Notes: generated by a model from the letters alone, not told the origin. 64,000 nt of DNA from Diaprepes abbreviatus (GCA_034092305.1 JASJET010000136.1:5619001-5683000), one strand, 5' to 3'; numbered from the stretch's first letter, positions 13,119 to 28,829 are shown. Translations and numbers: made by a program.

Positions 13119-14470
13119 TGTTGAAGATGATTAAGGCGTATTCTAGACAGAGCGTCCGCGTTTTTGTTTAATTTTCCCGCTTTATATTCAATTTTATAAT
13201 CGTACTCCTCAAGTTTGAGGCGCCACCGAGCTAATCTGCTACCGGGGTATTTAATAGAAAAGAGCCAGGTGAGAGGTCTGTGATCAGATATAAGAGTGAA
13301 CTTTCTTCCAAATAAATAGGGGTAGAAATGCCTTACTGCCCAAACAATGGCAAGTAGCTCTCTTTCAATGGTGGAATATTTAGTTTCTGCATTACAAAGA
13401 GTTCTGGACGCGAAAGCTATCGGAAGATCACTACCTATGGGATCTTGAGAAAGAACTGCACCTATCGCAAATGCGCTTGCATCTGTTGTCAGCAGGAAGG
13501 GTTCATCGAAATTGGGGTAAGTAAGAACGGGATCTGAGATAAGGGTATTTTTTAGCTCATCCAATGCAGATTTACATTCAGTATCGAAAAAGAACTGGAC
13601 GTTTTTTTTTAGAAATTTAGTTAGTGGTTTCGATGTTTTAGCGCAGTTAGGAATAAATCGCCTGTAGTAACCTACCAATCCTAAGAAGGATTTTATTTCT
13701 TTGTGAGTTTTTGGCTCAGGAAAGTTCTGAATACAGTCAACCTTAGAAGGATTAGATTTGACTTCATTTTTGGTTATTATGTGACCAAGGTAGGCGACTT
13801 CTTTTCTAAGGAACTCGCATTTGTCAGGCTGGATTCTTAGGTTGGCTTTTCGAAGACGTTTGAATAATTCCTTAAGTCGTTCCATGTGTGCATGTATTGT
13901 GGCAGAGTAGACGATTATGTCGTTCATGTAAACTAGACACCTTTCTTTTTGAAGGCCAAAGAGTATGTTGTCCATGACTCTTTGGAAAGTAGACGGTTCA
14001 TTTTTCAGGCCGAATAGCATACGGACGAATTGGTAATCACCATTTTTGATTGAGAAAGCTGTCTTAGAGATATCATCAGGATTGATCTTTATTTGATGGA
14101 ATCCTAACGCAAGATCAAGCGTGGTAAAATATTGACATTTGCCAAGCTGATCTGGCAAGTCTGAGATGTTTGGAAGACGATAGCGGTCATCAACAGTGAC
14201 CTCGTTTAATTTTCGGTAGTCTATTACAATGCGCCAGTTTTGCTTGCCAGAGGCTTCTAATTTCTTGGGTACCACCAAAACAGGAGAAGACCAGGGTGAA
14301 ATAGACGGTCGAATAATTCCTTGCTTGAGCATTTTGGCGGTTTGAGTTTTTACTTCCACTTTATGAACTTGAGGGTACCTGTATGACTTTGTAAAAATAG
14401 GGCGAGCATTGCTTCTTTCTATAGAATGCTTGACTTCGTTGGTAAAAGTTAAAATACCGCCTTCGAGGTA
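13091..14470 (-). pseudogene. pol: pol, reverse transcriptase and RNase H of the errantivirus-like element
   Basis: A 422-codon open frame (13091-14359) covers RT and RNase H, and the same frame extends upstream to about 14470. RT motifs are legible: KQNWRIVIDYRKLNEVT, FTTLDLALGFHQI and AFSIKNGDYQFVRMLFGL. The active-site box reads YMND where YxDD is expected, so a catalytic Asp is Asn. RNase H shows TTDASAFAIGAVLSQ, ERELLAIVWAV and SDHRPLTWL, and ends at NADALSR. RT makes cDNA from the genomic RNA and RNase H removes the template. No aspartic protease was found upstream. Confidence 0.9.
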
Positions 14471-14619
14471 AAATATGTCGGAGTATTCTTAGCAAAGGTC
14501 GTCCAAATTCAGGGTTTGAATTTGTTTCTGCAGCATTGTGACATAATCTGCCTGTCTGTATGTGATGTTGGATCTGGTTGAGGGAGTGAAAGAAAATTTT
14601 TGGTAATCATGAGAATCGA

Positions 14620-15670
14620 TTACCGTTCACAATTTTCATCAAAATTTTGAACGTTTGAGTCGTAATCGGGGTAGTCGTAACTATCTTCTGCGTAATATTC
14701 GGAGTAGTCAGAACTTTCATCATAGTTTAGATAGTCTAAATTAACGTGGTGTGTCCTTTGTTGATTCGAAGAGTGGTCTGGGTTCCGCTGAATTATGCTT
14801 GGACGAGTTTGGGTATTACTTTGTTGAATTACAGAAGGCCTGTTTTGATTTTGGAAACATGTTGGGTCTCTCTTGTTGTTGAGGGGATTGGTTTTGTGAA
14901 GTTGCTTGTCTTTGGAAATTTGCACTATAATTTTGAAAATTATAAGGACGTGATTGCATTTGGGAATGGCAATCAGCAGCTAAATGGCCCATACGTCCGC
15001 AATTGAAACAACGTCTAACTTGCATAGAGGGTTTCCTTACAGGTTGGGGTGCTTTTTGAATGGCGGGTTTGGAAGACTTTTGCGTTTTGAAATAGGATAT
15101 TTCTAGCTCTTGTTTAATGCGAGACTGAGCTTCTAGGAGATCTTTAGGATTTCCTGCACGAATTATCTGTCCTAGTCTTGGATCACGGCATATCAGAAGA
15201 GTGTTTAGAGACATTGTGTCAATTAAGGTAGATTGAGCCGCCTTTTGTTCATTTGTCAAAATCGATTTTTGAACGTTTGCTAGCATTTTGGCGTTCAGGG
15301 TTTGTAATCGGTTAACGAATGTTAACGGCGATTCGTTAGAAAGCTATCTTAACCTTTGCAAATCTTTAATAAGGGACGAAAGATCCCTAGAATCGCCGAA
15401 GTGGAAATTTAAAAGTTGTTTTATGTCATTGTAGGTAGACGGGTTTCGCGAATTTATCAGCTGTGATGCACGGCCTTTTAATTTATTTTTGATGTGATTT
15501 ACCAACAGAATGCGATCTTCTGTTGCCATTTTGTACCCGCAATTACAAGCGTTTAAAAAGATACCAAGGGAGGTTTGGTCTCCCTCGAATTCAGGAAAGA
15601 TTGAAAAAATTTCGGAGAGTTTGAAGGGCTCGATATCAGTATTACTAATCTGAGATCTTGTTTCCGACAT
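14620..15670 (-). pseudogene. gag: gag of the errantivirus-like element
   Basis: Translation begins MSETRSQISNTDIEPFKLS at 15670 and runs into a stop (TAG) at 15344-15346. The same frame reopens and continues to 14816, so one nonsense codon splits it. A CCHC zinc knuckle, CFNCGRMGHLAADC, lies near 15010. After it, a tail rich in Asp, Tyr and Gln continues in a shifted frame (14620-14925). Gag forms the particle core and binds RNA through the knuckle. The frame change near the end of gag could be the normal gag-pol shift or a mutation. Confidence 0.85.
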
Positions 15671-15980
15671 GGTAATGTTTTTTTGGTAATTAAACTTAAA
15701 TTAGTTTAAACTTATTTAGAACGACTTTTAGGAAAGGTACATAAAAATCGAACAGTATAAAATAATTTTACTAAAACACAACGTGACGATCAATGTTACT
15801 TACACTAGTAGAGGAAGAATCATCGGCTCTTGTTCTCTCCGTTTGTTGTCAGGGGCTTCACCAGGTGTTTCTTGTCCACAACTTCTGGGAGTGAGGACGC
15901 CGTTGAGGTGCTTTTCTCCGTTAAGGGATGAGAATCTGCCGCTAACAATGAGAATTTTCTTGTTTTGTCGACATTGATGG

Positions 15981-15997
15981 ATCCTACCGACTGCGCT
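15981..15997 (-). promoter_or_regulatory. tRNA primer-binding-site-like segment
   Basis: On the minus strand the LTR ends in AATT and is followed at once by AGCGCAGTCGGTAGGAT. This resembles the primer-binding site that follows the 5' LTR in errantiviruses, apart from its first base. Confidence 0.6.
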
Positions 15998-16313
15998 AAT
16001 TGTTATCTTTAAGAATTCACTATTAACTTTTTAAAAACAATTTATTTAATTTTATACACTTTGTTACTTTTTAAATATAATACTTAAATTTCGAAACTCA
16101 AACTGACATCACGACGGCTTACAATATGGACTAATAATGCCATGAATTTATACTAAGAACAAAGCAGTATCAGCATGTGTTCACACGGTAAATGACACGT
16201 TTCTTAGCAAGTTGAATCTGTTTTCTTCAAATTGCTTGGGTAAAGTTGTTGGGTTGCGAAATGCTGCGTAAGCAGTTTACATGAGAATAGTTTTCGCATA
16301 ACAATGGTATTTT

Positions 16314-16316
<3 letters not shown>
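15998..16316 (-). repeat. 5' LTR of the errantivirus-like element
   Basis: About 320 bp upstream of the primer-binding site on the minus strand. It contains TATAAAT (16146-16152 on the complement) and TCAGT (16102-16106), a possible TATA/initiator pair, though about 40 bp apart. The outer limit is set by the (TA)n tract because no second LTR exists for comparison. Confidence 0.55.

Positions 16317-16393
<77 letters not shown>
16317..16393. repeat. (TA)n microsatellite
   Basis: A perfect TA tract between the errantivirus-like 5' end and the transposon-end fragment that follows. Confidence 0.98.
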
Positions 16394-16394
<1 letters not shown>

Positions 16395-16620
16395 GGCGTG
16401 TCCGGTACCTCCTAATTTATCTGGATCTTACAGGGGAGGTCAAAATAATCCTATTTTGCCATAGAAAAAATTCCTAAAATTGCCCCTAAAGGGTACTCAG
16501 CGATTTATCTTATCGTCTTGAACCGACTTGGATAACTTAATGAAATTTTAATATTTTATAGAGACCATAAAGACTCATTAATCGTAACCAATTATACTCG
16601 ATCTGGTCTAATCTCCTACA
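16394..16620 (+). repeat. Isolated terminal fragment of the inverted-repeat mariner-type family
   Basis: This matches the left arm of the element at 4704: both share gtgtccggta or gatgtccggta, ggtcaaaataa and a block ending cagcgattta. It is a single end with no partner or transposase nearby. It directly follows a (TA)n tract, as the other copy does. Confidence 0.75.
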
Positions 16621-17069
16621 TGTGAAACGAACAACGCATTCGATAATCAATTTATTGTCCTTGTGTTTGTTGTTTAATTTAAAAGAAAGTAAAATATTCA
16701 GGTCACTGATCATTTTAGGATCAGTTGAAGAATTTGTATAGAGATTTGGAATTCTCCAAGACCCTTAAGAGTGGCAAGTAACTTATGGCCAAATTTATGT
16801 TGCAATATTTGCGATTTGACTAGAAAGAAAGTGAAATTCGTAGTTATACGCTATAAGTAGGACGGCTCATAGATATAAAGTAAGTATTTATTTATCCCAA
16901 TAGTGCAACATATTAAATGATAAATATAACTATTTTAATTTAGATAGGTAGTAGACAATTTCCTTAGTATATGTACATACCCACGAGTATGGTAGCGTAC
17001 ATTATATAGGATAATTAATTAACCTAATTAAAGCATAGGCTTGGTAAAAAAGGGCAGCCTATTTCCGTT

Positions 17070-17300
17070 TGCACGTCCTCAAAATTCAGTTTAAGTCCCC
17101 TTTAGCTAATTCAGTTAATTTTACCTCATATTTTCAAATACTCATACTATAGGCATCATAATATTATTTTCCTTAAATATTTCTTATTAATTCTTTAAAA
17201 TAAAAACATTCCATTCATTGCATTTTTGGTCTTATTAAGCTACGATACTAGTAATTTTACCAGTTATCGATATTTTACTATTATTTATGGATAGATTGAA
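17070..17300 (+). repeat. Dispersed repeat, paralogue of the sequence flanking the LINE at 28976
   Basis: This aligns with about 28830-28975 followed by 30166-30210. Shared blocks are agctaattcagtt, attattttccttaa and atcgatattttacta. The copy here has no LINE, so it shows the empty insertion site. The nature of the underlying repeat is unknown. Confidence 0.7.
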
Positions 17301-18842
17301 TTCTGGGTAATTCACTTTATTTATGGCAGTGTCTCAATATATTGTTTTTTTTTTGACCAAGTTATGTAACTAATAATTAGTATAGGTGAGACGAGTTCGT
17401 TTACAAACCTTGACATTATTATACTTTGAATTGAATGCACAATTGTGTTTTCTCTGTGTTAATTTTATTTTTCCTTCATTAACTAGGCAGTGACTCTCTA
17501 TAATTTCTTAATATTATACGGGATGTTGTGAAATTTGCAAGCTTTTTCATTTTGTTATTTTGATTTATTGTTTGAGTATAGAGTAATTTGAGATTAAAGA
17601 GTTTAGCTCATAATTTTATGTTAGACCGTAAATCCTATTAGTTTTTCCTAGACGCCTTGTTTTGATTTTATGGTTCTTTCTTTCTTTCTGTCTTTTCTTT
17701 TGCGAAGTTCTTCTCTTATGAACTTCTTCTTTACGGATTACGTCATTTATGTAGTTCTTTTATCACTAGTTTCTGCGCGAAGCCACGACAACTCGGGAAC
17801 CTAAATAAACTGCTATAGAGAATCGCAAGATAAGCTAATTGAATATTTGTCTTTACTGACTTTAAATTTTTCTTATTTCTTATTTATTTATTTATTTCTT
17901 TTATATTTTATATATAACATATAATAAACGTGATCACATTTACATCGGCCGTAATACTTATAGTTACATTGTTAAACACTCCTTATACAACAATTTATAA
18001 CTAGTATTTAGTACTTAAGTTCACGAGTATAACTATTGTTAGCTCATAGCTTTTACTAGTCAACGTATTTATTATTTGCCTACAACCCCAACTCTTTAGC
18101 ATCTCACTTGTTATTTTGTGCTCTTAACTTAATGTGGTGATCATTAAATGTTGAATGTTACTCGATTTTTTATTTATTTATGTGGACTGAAGACTGTAAG
18201 AAAGGTACCACGCCAACCGTTGGCAGTTTACATCTCAGCTGGTTTGGAGCTACTGGCGCCCTAAACAAATGAAACTCCTCTCCAGAGAAGTAGGTGATTT
18301 TCTCACTGAACTTAACTGCTTTTTCTGTTGAGCCATTTTTAGTTTAACACCTTCTAATCTATCCTCTGCTTTCAAACAGAAGAATAGTGTAGCAGTGGCT
18401 AAGGGTCTAACATCAGCTCTAAGAACAAGCTCAGTAACATTATTTAATTTGTCTTATATCGTACCCTAGATTAAATTTGATTCGAGATAGTGAGATTTGA
18501 AGAGTGACTCTTTTACGAGTAACAGGGTGTTCCAAAAAATTCTTTTAGTTTTTGAAGATAACTTACGCAGTTCAATATATTTTTAAACTATTGATATACT
18601 GTTTGCTGCTAAAAAAATTTTTATTTAAAGATTTCCAGTATAATCGCTAACATCTTGTACCTGTTTTGGGAATTTTTTAAAGTTTTTGTATTTTAGTTAA
18701 TAACAAGATAAAAATTAACGAGAAGTCATATCTTTAAAAAATTGTAGATAGGCTAAAAATTAGCCCAATCGATCACCTGCATTTTTATGCATCGTAAATA
18801 AGCTATCTCCCTGTTTACATTATATCATTTCACTATTATATA
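17301..18842. other. No gene recognised; low-complexity tracts
   Basis: The stretch is A+T-rich with a pyrimidine-rich run near 17675-17760 and TTTA-rich runs near 17870-17910. No coding frame or shared repeat was identified. Confidence 0.6.
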
Positions 18843-21060
18843 AAATTTTTATAAAAAAAATTGAATCGACTTCTAAAAGTGAGCTAAAAGTGAAAAATAA
18901 CTATATATTTCTATATGAAATTGAAATTTTTTAAATCGGCGCCAAACTAATACCTGAAAAAATGGGAGTCGCATAAAAAGATTAACAATACTTTGTTTGT
19001 AATTGCTTTCTTACCATAATTTGTATATATTAGTAGTTATTCGTTTCATTTCGAAATAACTTGGCGCCGACTTAAAAAATTTCAATTTCGTATAGAAATT
19101 TATAGTTATTTTTCACTTTTTAGCGCACTTTAAAAAATCGATTCAATTTTTTTTTATAAAAATTTTATTTCATTTTATTTATTTAGAATTCATTATAATA
19201 TCCCTAAATTATTTGAACTAGGTACTAATCGAGATTAGTGTACCTCGCAATGACTCCAAGGTGGCAAAAAAGTACCCATTTTATCCAAAGTTGTAATCAC
19301 CCTAAAATGAACCACTAAAAATTCTTTAATTCTCAGAGTTCTACAAAATCCGGTGGAATTATTTCAAACAAATATTTAGTCTGTCATAGTAAATCCACTA
19401 TCCTAAATTTTAAATTGATTTTAGATTGGTAATATAGGTCCCAAAACCTTCCAATATCGATATTTAAAGAACTTGAGACATAAATTTCTTAGCTCGATAT
19501 ATTTAATAGTGCATGTTGAGTTTGTATACGCTCTAAGAACCCCACAATATCAATTTTAGGCAAAATCGGAAAATTTGAAATTTTCACTCTCTCCCTTGTC
19601 AACCTAACATTGTAAAAAATTAACTTCGTATTCGTAATACACGACCTCGAACTAATACCAAATCTGATTAAATGCGAATAACATAAAATTTCCAACTCAC
19701 TATATTGGATATTGTCATATTGATTTTCAAAAAAATAATTTTAACGTCTTAATGTAATTTAAATCTAAACTCTTCAAGCCCCCTAGTAATAGTTTTAGAT
19801 GAAATCCAGAAATTCAAAATTTCTAGACCGTCTTGCCTCTGACATATTAGATTTTCTTAAAATAATTTAATATTCGCTATTTACATCCCTAAAAACGATT
19901 CAGTCCCACATTTGAACAAAGTCGAAAAATGTAAAATTTTTAGTCCGCCATATTGAACCCTAAAAAAAAATACTATTAAATTCGTAACTTACACCCTCAA
20001 AAATCCCCTATATCAGTTTTGGGGAAAATCGAAAAATGTGAAATTTTTAGGATGTCATGTTGAATCCGCCAGAATTAACGCTAACAAAAATCCCCCAATA
20101 CTGATTTTAGACAAAATCGAGAACCTTTAATCCGCCATCTTGAATCCGCCATATTTATTTTTTTTAAATAATTCAGATTCATAATGTGCGATTCTAAAAA
20201 CTTCCCCATATCAGTTTTGGAAAAAATTGGACAAAATTTATTTTTTATCCCCCATATTGGATACGCCATATTGAATTTTTTAAAAATAATTTGAGATTCG
20301 TTATGTACGACCCCGAAAACTTCCTCATACCATTTTTGGAGAAAAAAAAATTGATGTTTTTGTCCGCCATATTGGTTCCGCCATATTGAATTTTTAAAAA
20401 TAATTTTAGATTCGTCATGTGCGAACCCGAAAATTCCCCTGTTCCAATTTTAAAGAAAATAGAACAAAATTGATGTTTTCGTCCGCCATATTGGATCCAC
20501 CATATTGAATTTTTAAAAAATGATTTTAGGTTCGTCATTTACGACCCCGAAAACTCCCTAGTACTAATTTTGGAGAAAATCGGACAAACCTGACTTTTTT
20601 TTTCCGCCATATTGGCTCCGCTATATTGAATTTTTTAAAAATATTTTGGATTCGTTATGTGCGTCCCCGAAAACTCTCCCACACCAATTTTGGAGAATAT
20701 CGGATAAAATTAAATTTTCTGGTCCGCCATATTGGATCCGCCATAATGAATTTTTTTTTTAATTATTTTAGATTCGTTGGGCACAACCCCGAGAATTTCC
20801 CCATACCAATTTTGGATAAAATCCGTCAAAATTAATTTTTTTGGCCGCCATATTATCCGCACCATCTTGGAGTTTCCTGCACTAATTTTGTCCAATAAAA
20901 ATATAGGACCATCGCAGCAGCTTTCTCAACATAACGTAAAAAGTTTCATTCAAAACAGTGCCGCCGTTCCGGAGTAATCGGTGTACATAAATAAAAAAAA
21001 AAACAACATATATACTCGACGAATTAAGAACCTCCTTCTTTTAGAAGTCGATTAATAAAA
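18843..21060 (+). mobile_element. Non-coding repeat element: terminal palindrome plus 120-bp tandem array
   Basis: The left end is the palindrome at 18843-19169 (arms about 18843-18947 and 19061-19169). A unique segment of about 500 bp follows, then an array of about 120-bp units. At the right end ttttagaagtcgattaa (about 21039-21056) is close to the inverse of ttgaatcgacttctaaaag at 18861-18879, so the unit may have short terminal inverted repeats. The same family supplies 1-780. No protein is encoded; class and mobilising enzyme are unknown. Confidence 0.6.
19930..20870 (+). repeat. Tandem array, about 120-bp unit, roughly 8 copies
   Basis: The phrase ccgccatattgg recurs at 20364, 20483, 20604 and 20724, with a related block at 20845, spaced 119-121 bp. 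Earlier units at about 19944, 20132 and 20249 are more diverged. Each unit holds two ccgccatattg blocks, an attttagattcgtt block, ccccgaaaa and ttggagaaaatcgga. Open frames crossing the array on either strand are products of the repeat. Confidence 0.9.
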
Positions 21061-21526
21061 TGAAACCGTATGTTGGTCTCTTGCCAAAAATCCCAATAAC
21101 GACTTAACCAATCATCACCAAAATTTAGCTGTAATTATATCATGTATTCATGTATGATAGGTTATATAAAGATAAAAACTTTCTTTATATTCTGACCGCC
21201 AGATAACTAAACCTAAACTTTTATGATTCTTCCTTATGACAAGCCGCTCCTGTAATTGAGTTGGCTCGTTTAGACCTTAAATATTGGTTAATCATGTGGG
21301 CACAAGAACAGTGAAGGTAGCACCGCGACATATATTTAAATAATAATTTGGCTAGGTTTCTTTAAAGTTGGCAATTTTTTTACTCAAAATAACTTATATA
21401 TTACATAAAGCACTTTAATCTACATTTATATAACTTGTCTAATAAGTTGGCATTAGAGTAAGAACCAGTGAACGATTTGGTAAAAATCTTATATCAATCA
21501 AAAATTCCGACAAAGATAATTTGATT

Positions 21527-25040
<3,514 letters not shown>

Positions 25041-25053
25041 CGATACCACTCGT

Positions 25054-25085
25054 CTGAAGAGTCAGGAATGACGAAACGATGTTGC
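25054..25085 (+). ncRNA. Hammerhead-like core, left arm
   Basis: CTGAAGA (fitting the CUGANGA consensus) is followed by GTC, a six-base loop, GAC and GAAAC. GAT GTT next can close a very short stem III with a GTT cleavage triplet. Stem I is weak. Minimal stem III is typical of hammerheads in Penelope-like elements. Confidence 0.45.
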
Positions 25086-26168
25086 TACCATATCTTAAGT
25101 TCTGATCTGCAAAACCTCCTCGCCAAGCGAAAGTTAACGCGGAGCGAAATTTGCGTGAGTCTGCAAGGCAGATATAGGCAGATAAATCACCTTTAGCGAT
25201 GTTATAGTCTAGGCGATGTTACGCTTTGGAGTTTTGCTAGGTACCGTGATGTTACATATTTTTTAGTAGTACCTTTTAACGTTGCCTTCTCAAATGAAGA
25301 GATTGAGTGCACACGGTCTAGGATCCTCCCTTTCATCGCTATATCAGTTAAAGAGACTGTGCGTGCAGCCAGAAATGGTAAATCTACGTATCCATGTCCG
25401 ATGAGCGGAATTGAAGGCAAAACTGGGACCAAAATCGGACTAGGTCCTTGATTTCAGCAAGGCTAGTAACTGCGACTGATGAAGCACCACTGATACTTAG
25501 CACAGTTGGAGCGCCGCTTCTTGTTCTTTGCCAAACCAAACAAATCAGGTTTGGAAGGAACACTCCTCTCCGCCATGAGGTCAAAATGTGGGGTAATAGA
25601 CTGATGGTCGCATACTCAACTATACTTGAGGAGTTAGATCTAGCAATAGGATTGATCCGAGGATAAGGAGTCAGCTGATCCCTCATGTAGTACCTGGCCA
25701 TATGGTCTATCTGCCTTGAGTAGTGAAAAAATGTGAAATGTTGTCTCCTGGCTTAACATCGAGTAGATAACGGATCTATAGGTATGTTCCATTCGTAAAA
25801 CACTTACCTACTCCATGTACTTATTTTCGGTTTGGTCCGATTTACCCTCGTGATTCCCAGATTGAAGTGTTCCGTGTCGAGTACTAGTGTTTGACGGATA
25901 GCGAGCAACTTTACCATTCCCGACTGTTTGCGCTCAATCTCATTAGCTGAGATAGCAACAGAAAGGAGGATCCTTGACCGTGTGCGCTCAATCTCATCAG
26001 TTGAGAAAGCAACGTAACAAGGTACTACGACAAAGTTGGTAACATCGCTATACCTAGCAAAACTCCAACGCATAACATCACGTAGGCTACAGCATCACCA
26101 AAGGTGGTTTGTCTGCCGGTATCTGCTTTGCAGACTCACTCAATTTTCGCTTGGCAAGGAGTATGATT

Positions 26169-26200
26169 GCAACATCGTTTCGTCATTCCTGACTCTTCAG
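26169..26200 (-). ncRNA. Hammerhead-like core, right arm (inverted)
   Basis: The 32 bases are identical, on the minus strand, to the core at 25054-25085, while sequence just outside has diverged. The two cores point toward each other. Confidence 0.45.
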
Positions 26201-26216
26201 ACGAGTGGTGTTAACT

Positions 26217-28829
26217 CTGACAATGTGTAATTGAGCCTTCCCAGCCTGAGACTGAATATATTTTCAGCGACGGCGAGCTTATGCGAGCGAAAGCTCAACA
26301 GCTGGCTTCAGTTATATGGTGACTGACCACAAAAGACACTTCAATGGGTATACATTTTTTATGATTCCTATTTTTCTTATTGCAGCTTGTAGACTCCAGT
26401 ACCCAAAACATGGGAAAATGCGAGTTCATTTATAATATTTAGCACTTTCTCTGACCCTATCGCTACTAAATATTATATTATTACCATCTTATAGACTCTA
26501 CTAGTAGGCAGAAAAAGAATTCGCTTGAATCTTGACAGATTTTGAGTTAAGGCTTTCTGGAACCCTTAGGACCATTCATAAGACTTAGAGATACTTTTAT
26601 TTTCACTATGTGTCAGTTATTTTGTAACTATGTTGATGTTATCATACTAAAACGCAAAATAATGTATCAATAAGTAACAATCGAACAATAACAAAGTTTA
26701 TGGTTAGAGCCGACTCGACCTTTCTTGTTAGAAAGTTTTATCTTAATTCAGCCCTTTTTAAATCAATTGGATTTTTATGTATTACACAGTTTAACTAACG
26801 ACTTGATTAATTATTGAAATAATTTAAAAATATTCAGCATTTTGAAATCTAGTTTTGAAGGCTAATTTTCCCGCCAGTATACCACAAGTCGTTTTTGAGA
26901 GAGAAAAAATATATAATTGATAAAACAACGTCAAAAATTAGATACGTATACTCACATTGTAAGAACTTGTTTATTCTCTTCCTTTATGTAGTACTATTAT
27001 CATATCTTGCAAACTACATTTAGTGATTTATTTGATTGAATAGCGACTCTTGTATACCTCACTAGCTAGGTCTATTTGTGCTAGTAAAATGAATACATAT
27101 TTGGATGGTTAAACACAAATGTTCTTTGACCTTATAAGAAATATGTAATTTTTTAAATATGATATTTTAAAGAAAAATTCGGCTTGTATATTTATGAAAT
27201 AATAAGAACTCAAAAATTTGACAATCAGCTTATCAGGCACGTCCTTTTACGGCCAATGATACAATTTTCGTGGTCTCCAGCTACTCCGGGATGTAGTGGC
27301 ACCCAATTTAAGGATCCATAAAAGAACAAATTTAAATTCAGTTTTTAAATCCGGTTCTTTCTTTGATCAAAATTTATTTATTTGCAAGATAACTAATATA
27401 TCAGTATTCCTCTGCAAGCGTAGGTACTTCTTTTCTTGGAGCTTATTTCCTGTTTTAAGGAGAAAAAAGGTCTCTATTCTAATTGTTAGTGCCCAAAACT
27501 GGTTGGGCTTTTACCCCAATCACTCCACGGTCCCTTTTCGAGTTCACCTTATTAACGCCCTAAAGGGTCGAAGTTCTATAGATAGATGGTCACCTGACCA
27601 AAAGAAAAATAATAATCTCTCTCTTTCTCTCCCTCTCCTATTAATCAATATATATTCAAGTAATATCGTTAATTAGAACTATAGAAAAATTAACTTTTTA
27701 ACTTACAAGCGAAATAAGAAACACTTTAAATAATCGATTTTATTGAATCGTTCCTAATTGATTATTTTTATTTTTTTTTTCTAATAAGGGGATGCTAAGC
27801 TTCAAAATTATAGATTTTTGTTAATTTTTTTTCCGTTAAGATTTTGATGATTATGTAAATATATCCGGTTTGTCATCTAATCCGATTCTATAGATCCCCA
27901 AAATATGCTCATCAAAACTTGTTGTTATGTACATTTTTTAAATAACTAATATTCTAAAAGATCTTCATACGCTTGATTTATAAACAAATATATTTTGAAG
28001 AATAAATAATGTAAAAAATATTAATTTTAAATCTATATGAATTGTATACCGAATATAAAGGTTACCAATGTGTTAAATTAAATAAATCTTTTAGGCGAGC
28101 AGCGAGTAATGCTATTAAATCGTGACATTTTTAATATATCGGACTATAAGACCTTTAATATCTTTGGCGACATTTTCAGCTAATATTCCTTTAGCAAACT
28201 TGCTTTAATCGGATTTATTAGGAACCCAGCTGAAACACTATAACGGTCTGGGACAAATGCCAGTTGGCCTAATTAAATAACAAATTTCCTAGATGCTAAT
28301 ATGCATCACCACCAAACTGTATCGCATATATTTTAAAAACGGCTATTTAAAGATTTTTATTTATTTAATTAATTTCGAAAAAACGATATGGATAATTTTT
28401 TCTTTTGCATTAGTTTGCTTGCATCGTGTTAAGTTAGTTTATCGGCTAATCGAGTAATTTATTTTTTTGAAATTTCAAGTATTTATTGTTTATAATTTTA
28501 CGTAAGACTGCGATATTTCTGACACATTACCTCGTAGTCTAGATAATCAATATAATAAATATCTCGGCTAATGTGGGCTTTAAGGGAAAACCCATAGGGA
28601 GTGTGACATAATTATACATATTAAAAAATTTTCCATATATTTTTCTAATATAGATAGAGAAGCGCAGCAATGCTGGTAATTCACAGTGGTAATGTAAACC
28701 TTGTTATCTAATACTATTTCGAGCAGTTGCAGTATTGAACTTATACTAGAATGAAGAAGTGGCATTACTATAACCCCGAATTGAATTTTTTTACAAAGGG
28801 TGGGAATGTTGTCACGGTTCAAATTTCCG
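26217..28829. other. No gene supported
   Basis: A 126-codon frame at 27296-27676 has no ATG-proximal context, no recognisable domain and ends in low-complexity sequence, so I do not call it. The rest is A+T-rich without shared repeats, except that from about 28830 it matches 17070 onward. Confidence 0.55.

Larger units (their letters stand above)
9998..16316 (-). mobile_element. Decayed errantivirus-like provirus (Ty3/gypsy group with env), 3'-truncated
   Basis: Read on the minus strand the order is LTR (16316-15998), primer-binding-site-like segment, gag, pol (RT, RNase H, integrase) and env, as in insect errantiviruses. The 3' LTR is missing and the element ends within env at about 9998. 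A protease domain was not found between gag and RT, where only a few hundred bases lie. Every gene carries at least one break. The 5' end abuts the (TA)n tract at 16317-16393. Confidence 0.85.
25041..26216. repeat. Inverted-repeat unit, about 280-bp arms, with hammerhead-like ends
   Basis: Left arm (about 25047-25343) and right arm (about 25960-26215) are imperfect inverted repeats. They begin with an identical 39-bp block (cactcgtctgaagag onward) and later share gttggagttttgctaggta-type and aggatcctcc blocks. The roughly 600-bp centre has overlapping open frames on both strands but no protein family I recognise. A short direct duplication (cgctcaatctcat) lies near 25931 and 25986. Possibly a pair of Penelope-like terminal repeats or a retrozyme-like unit; that is inference. 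Confidence 0.65.

Noticed and set aside
19930..20870. Possible CRISPR-like array because of regular spacing
   Set aside because: The whole 120-bp unit repeats, without unique spacers, and the context is a eukaryotic TE landscape.
20081..20977. Several overlapping frames on both strands
   Set aside because: They are translations of the 120-bp tandem array with repeated phrases; no independent evidence of coding.
25384..25701. 105-codon minus-strand frame and a 72-codon plus-strand frame in the centre of the inverted-repeat unit
   Set aside because: They overlap on opposite strands and neither shows a motif; kept only as non-coding centre.
27296..27676. 126-codon plus-strand frame
   Set aside because: No recognisable domain, no ATG-centred context, low-complexity end, and no neighbouring signal of a gene.
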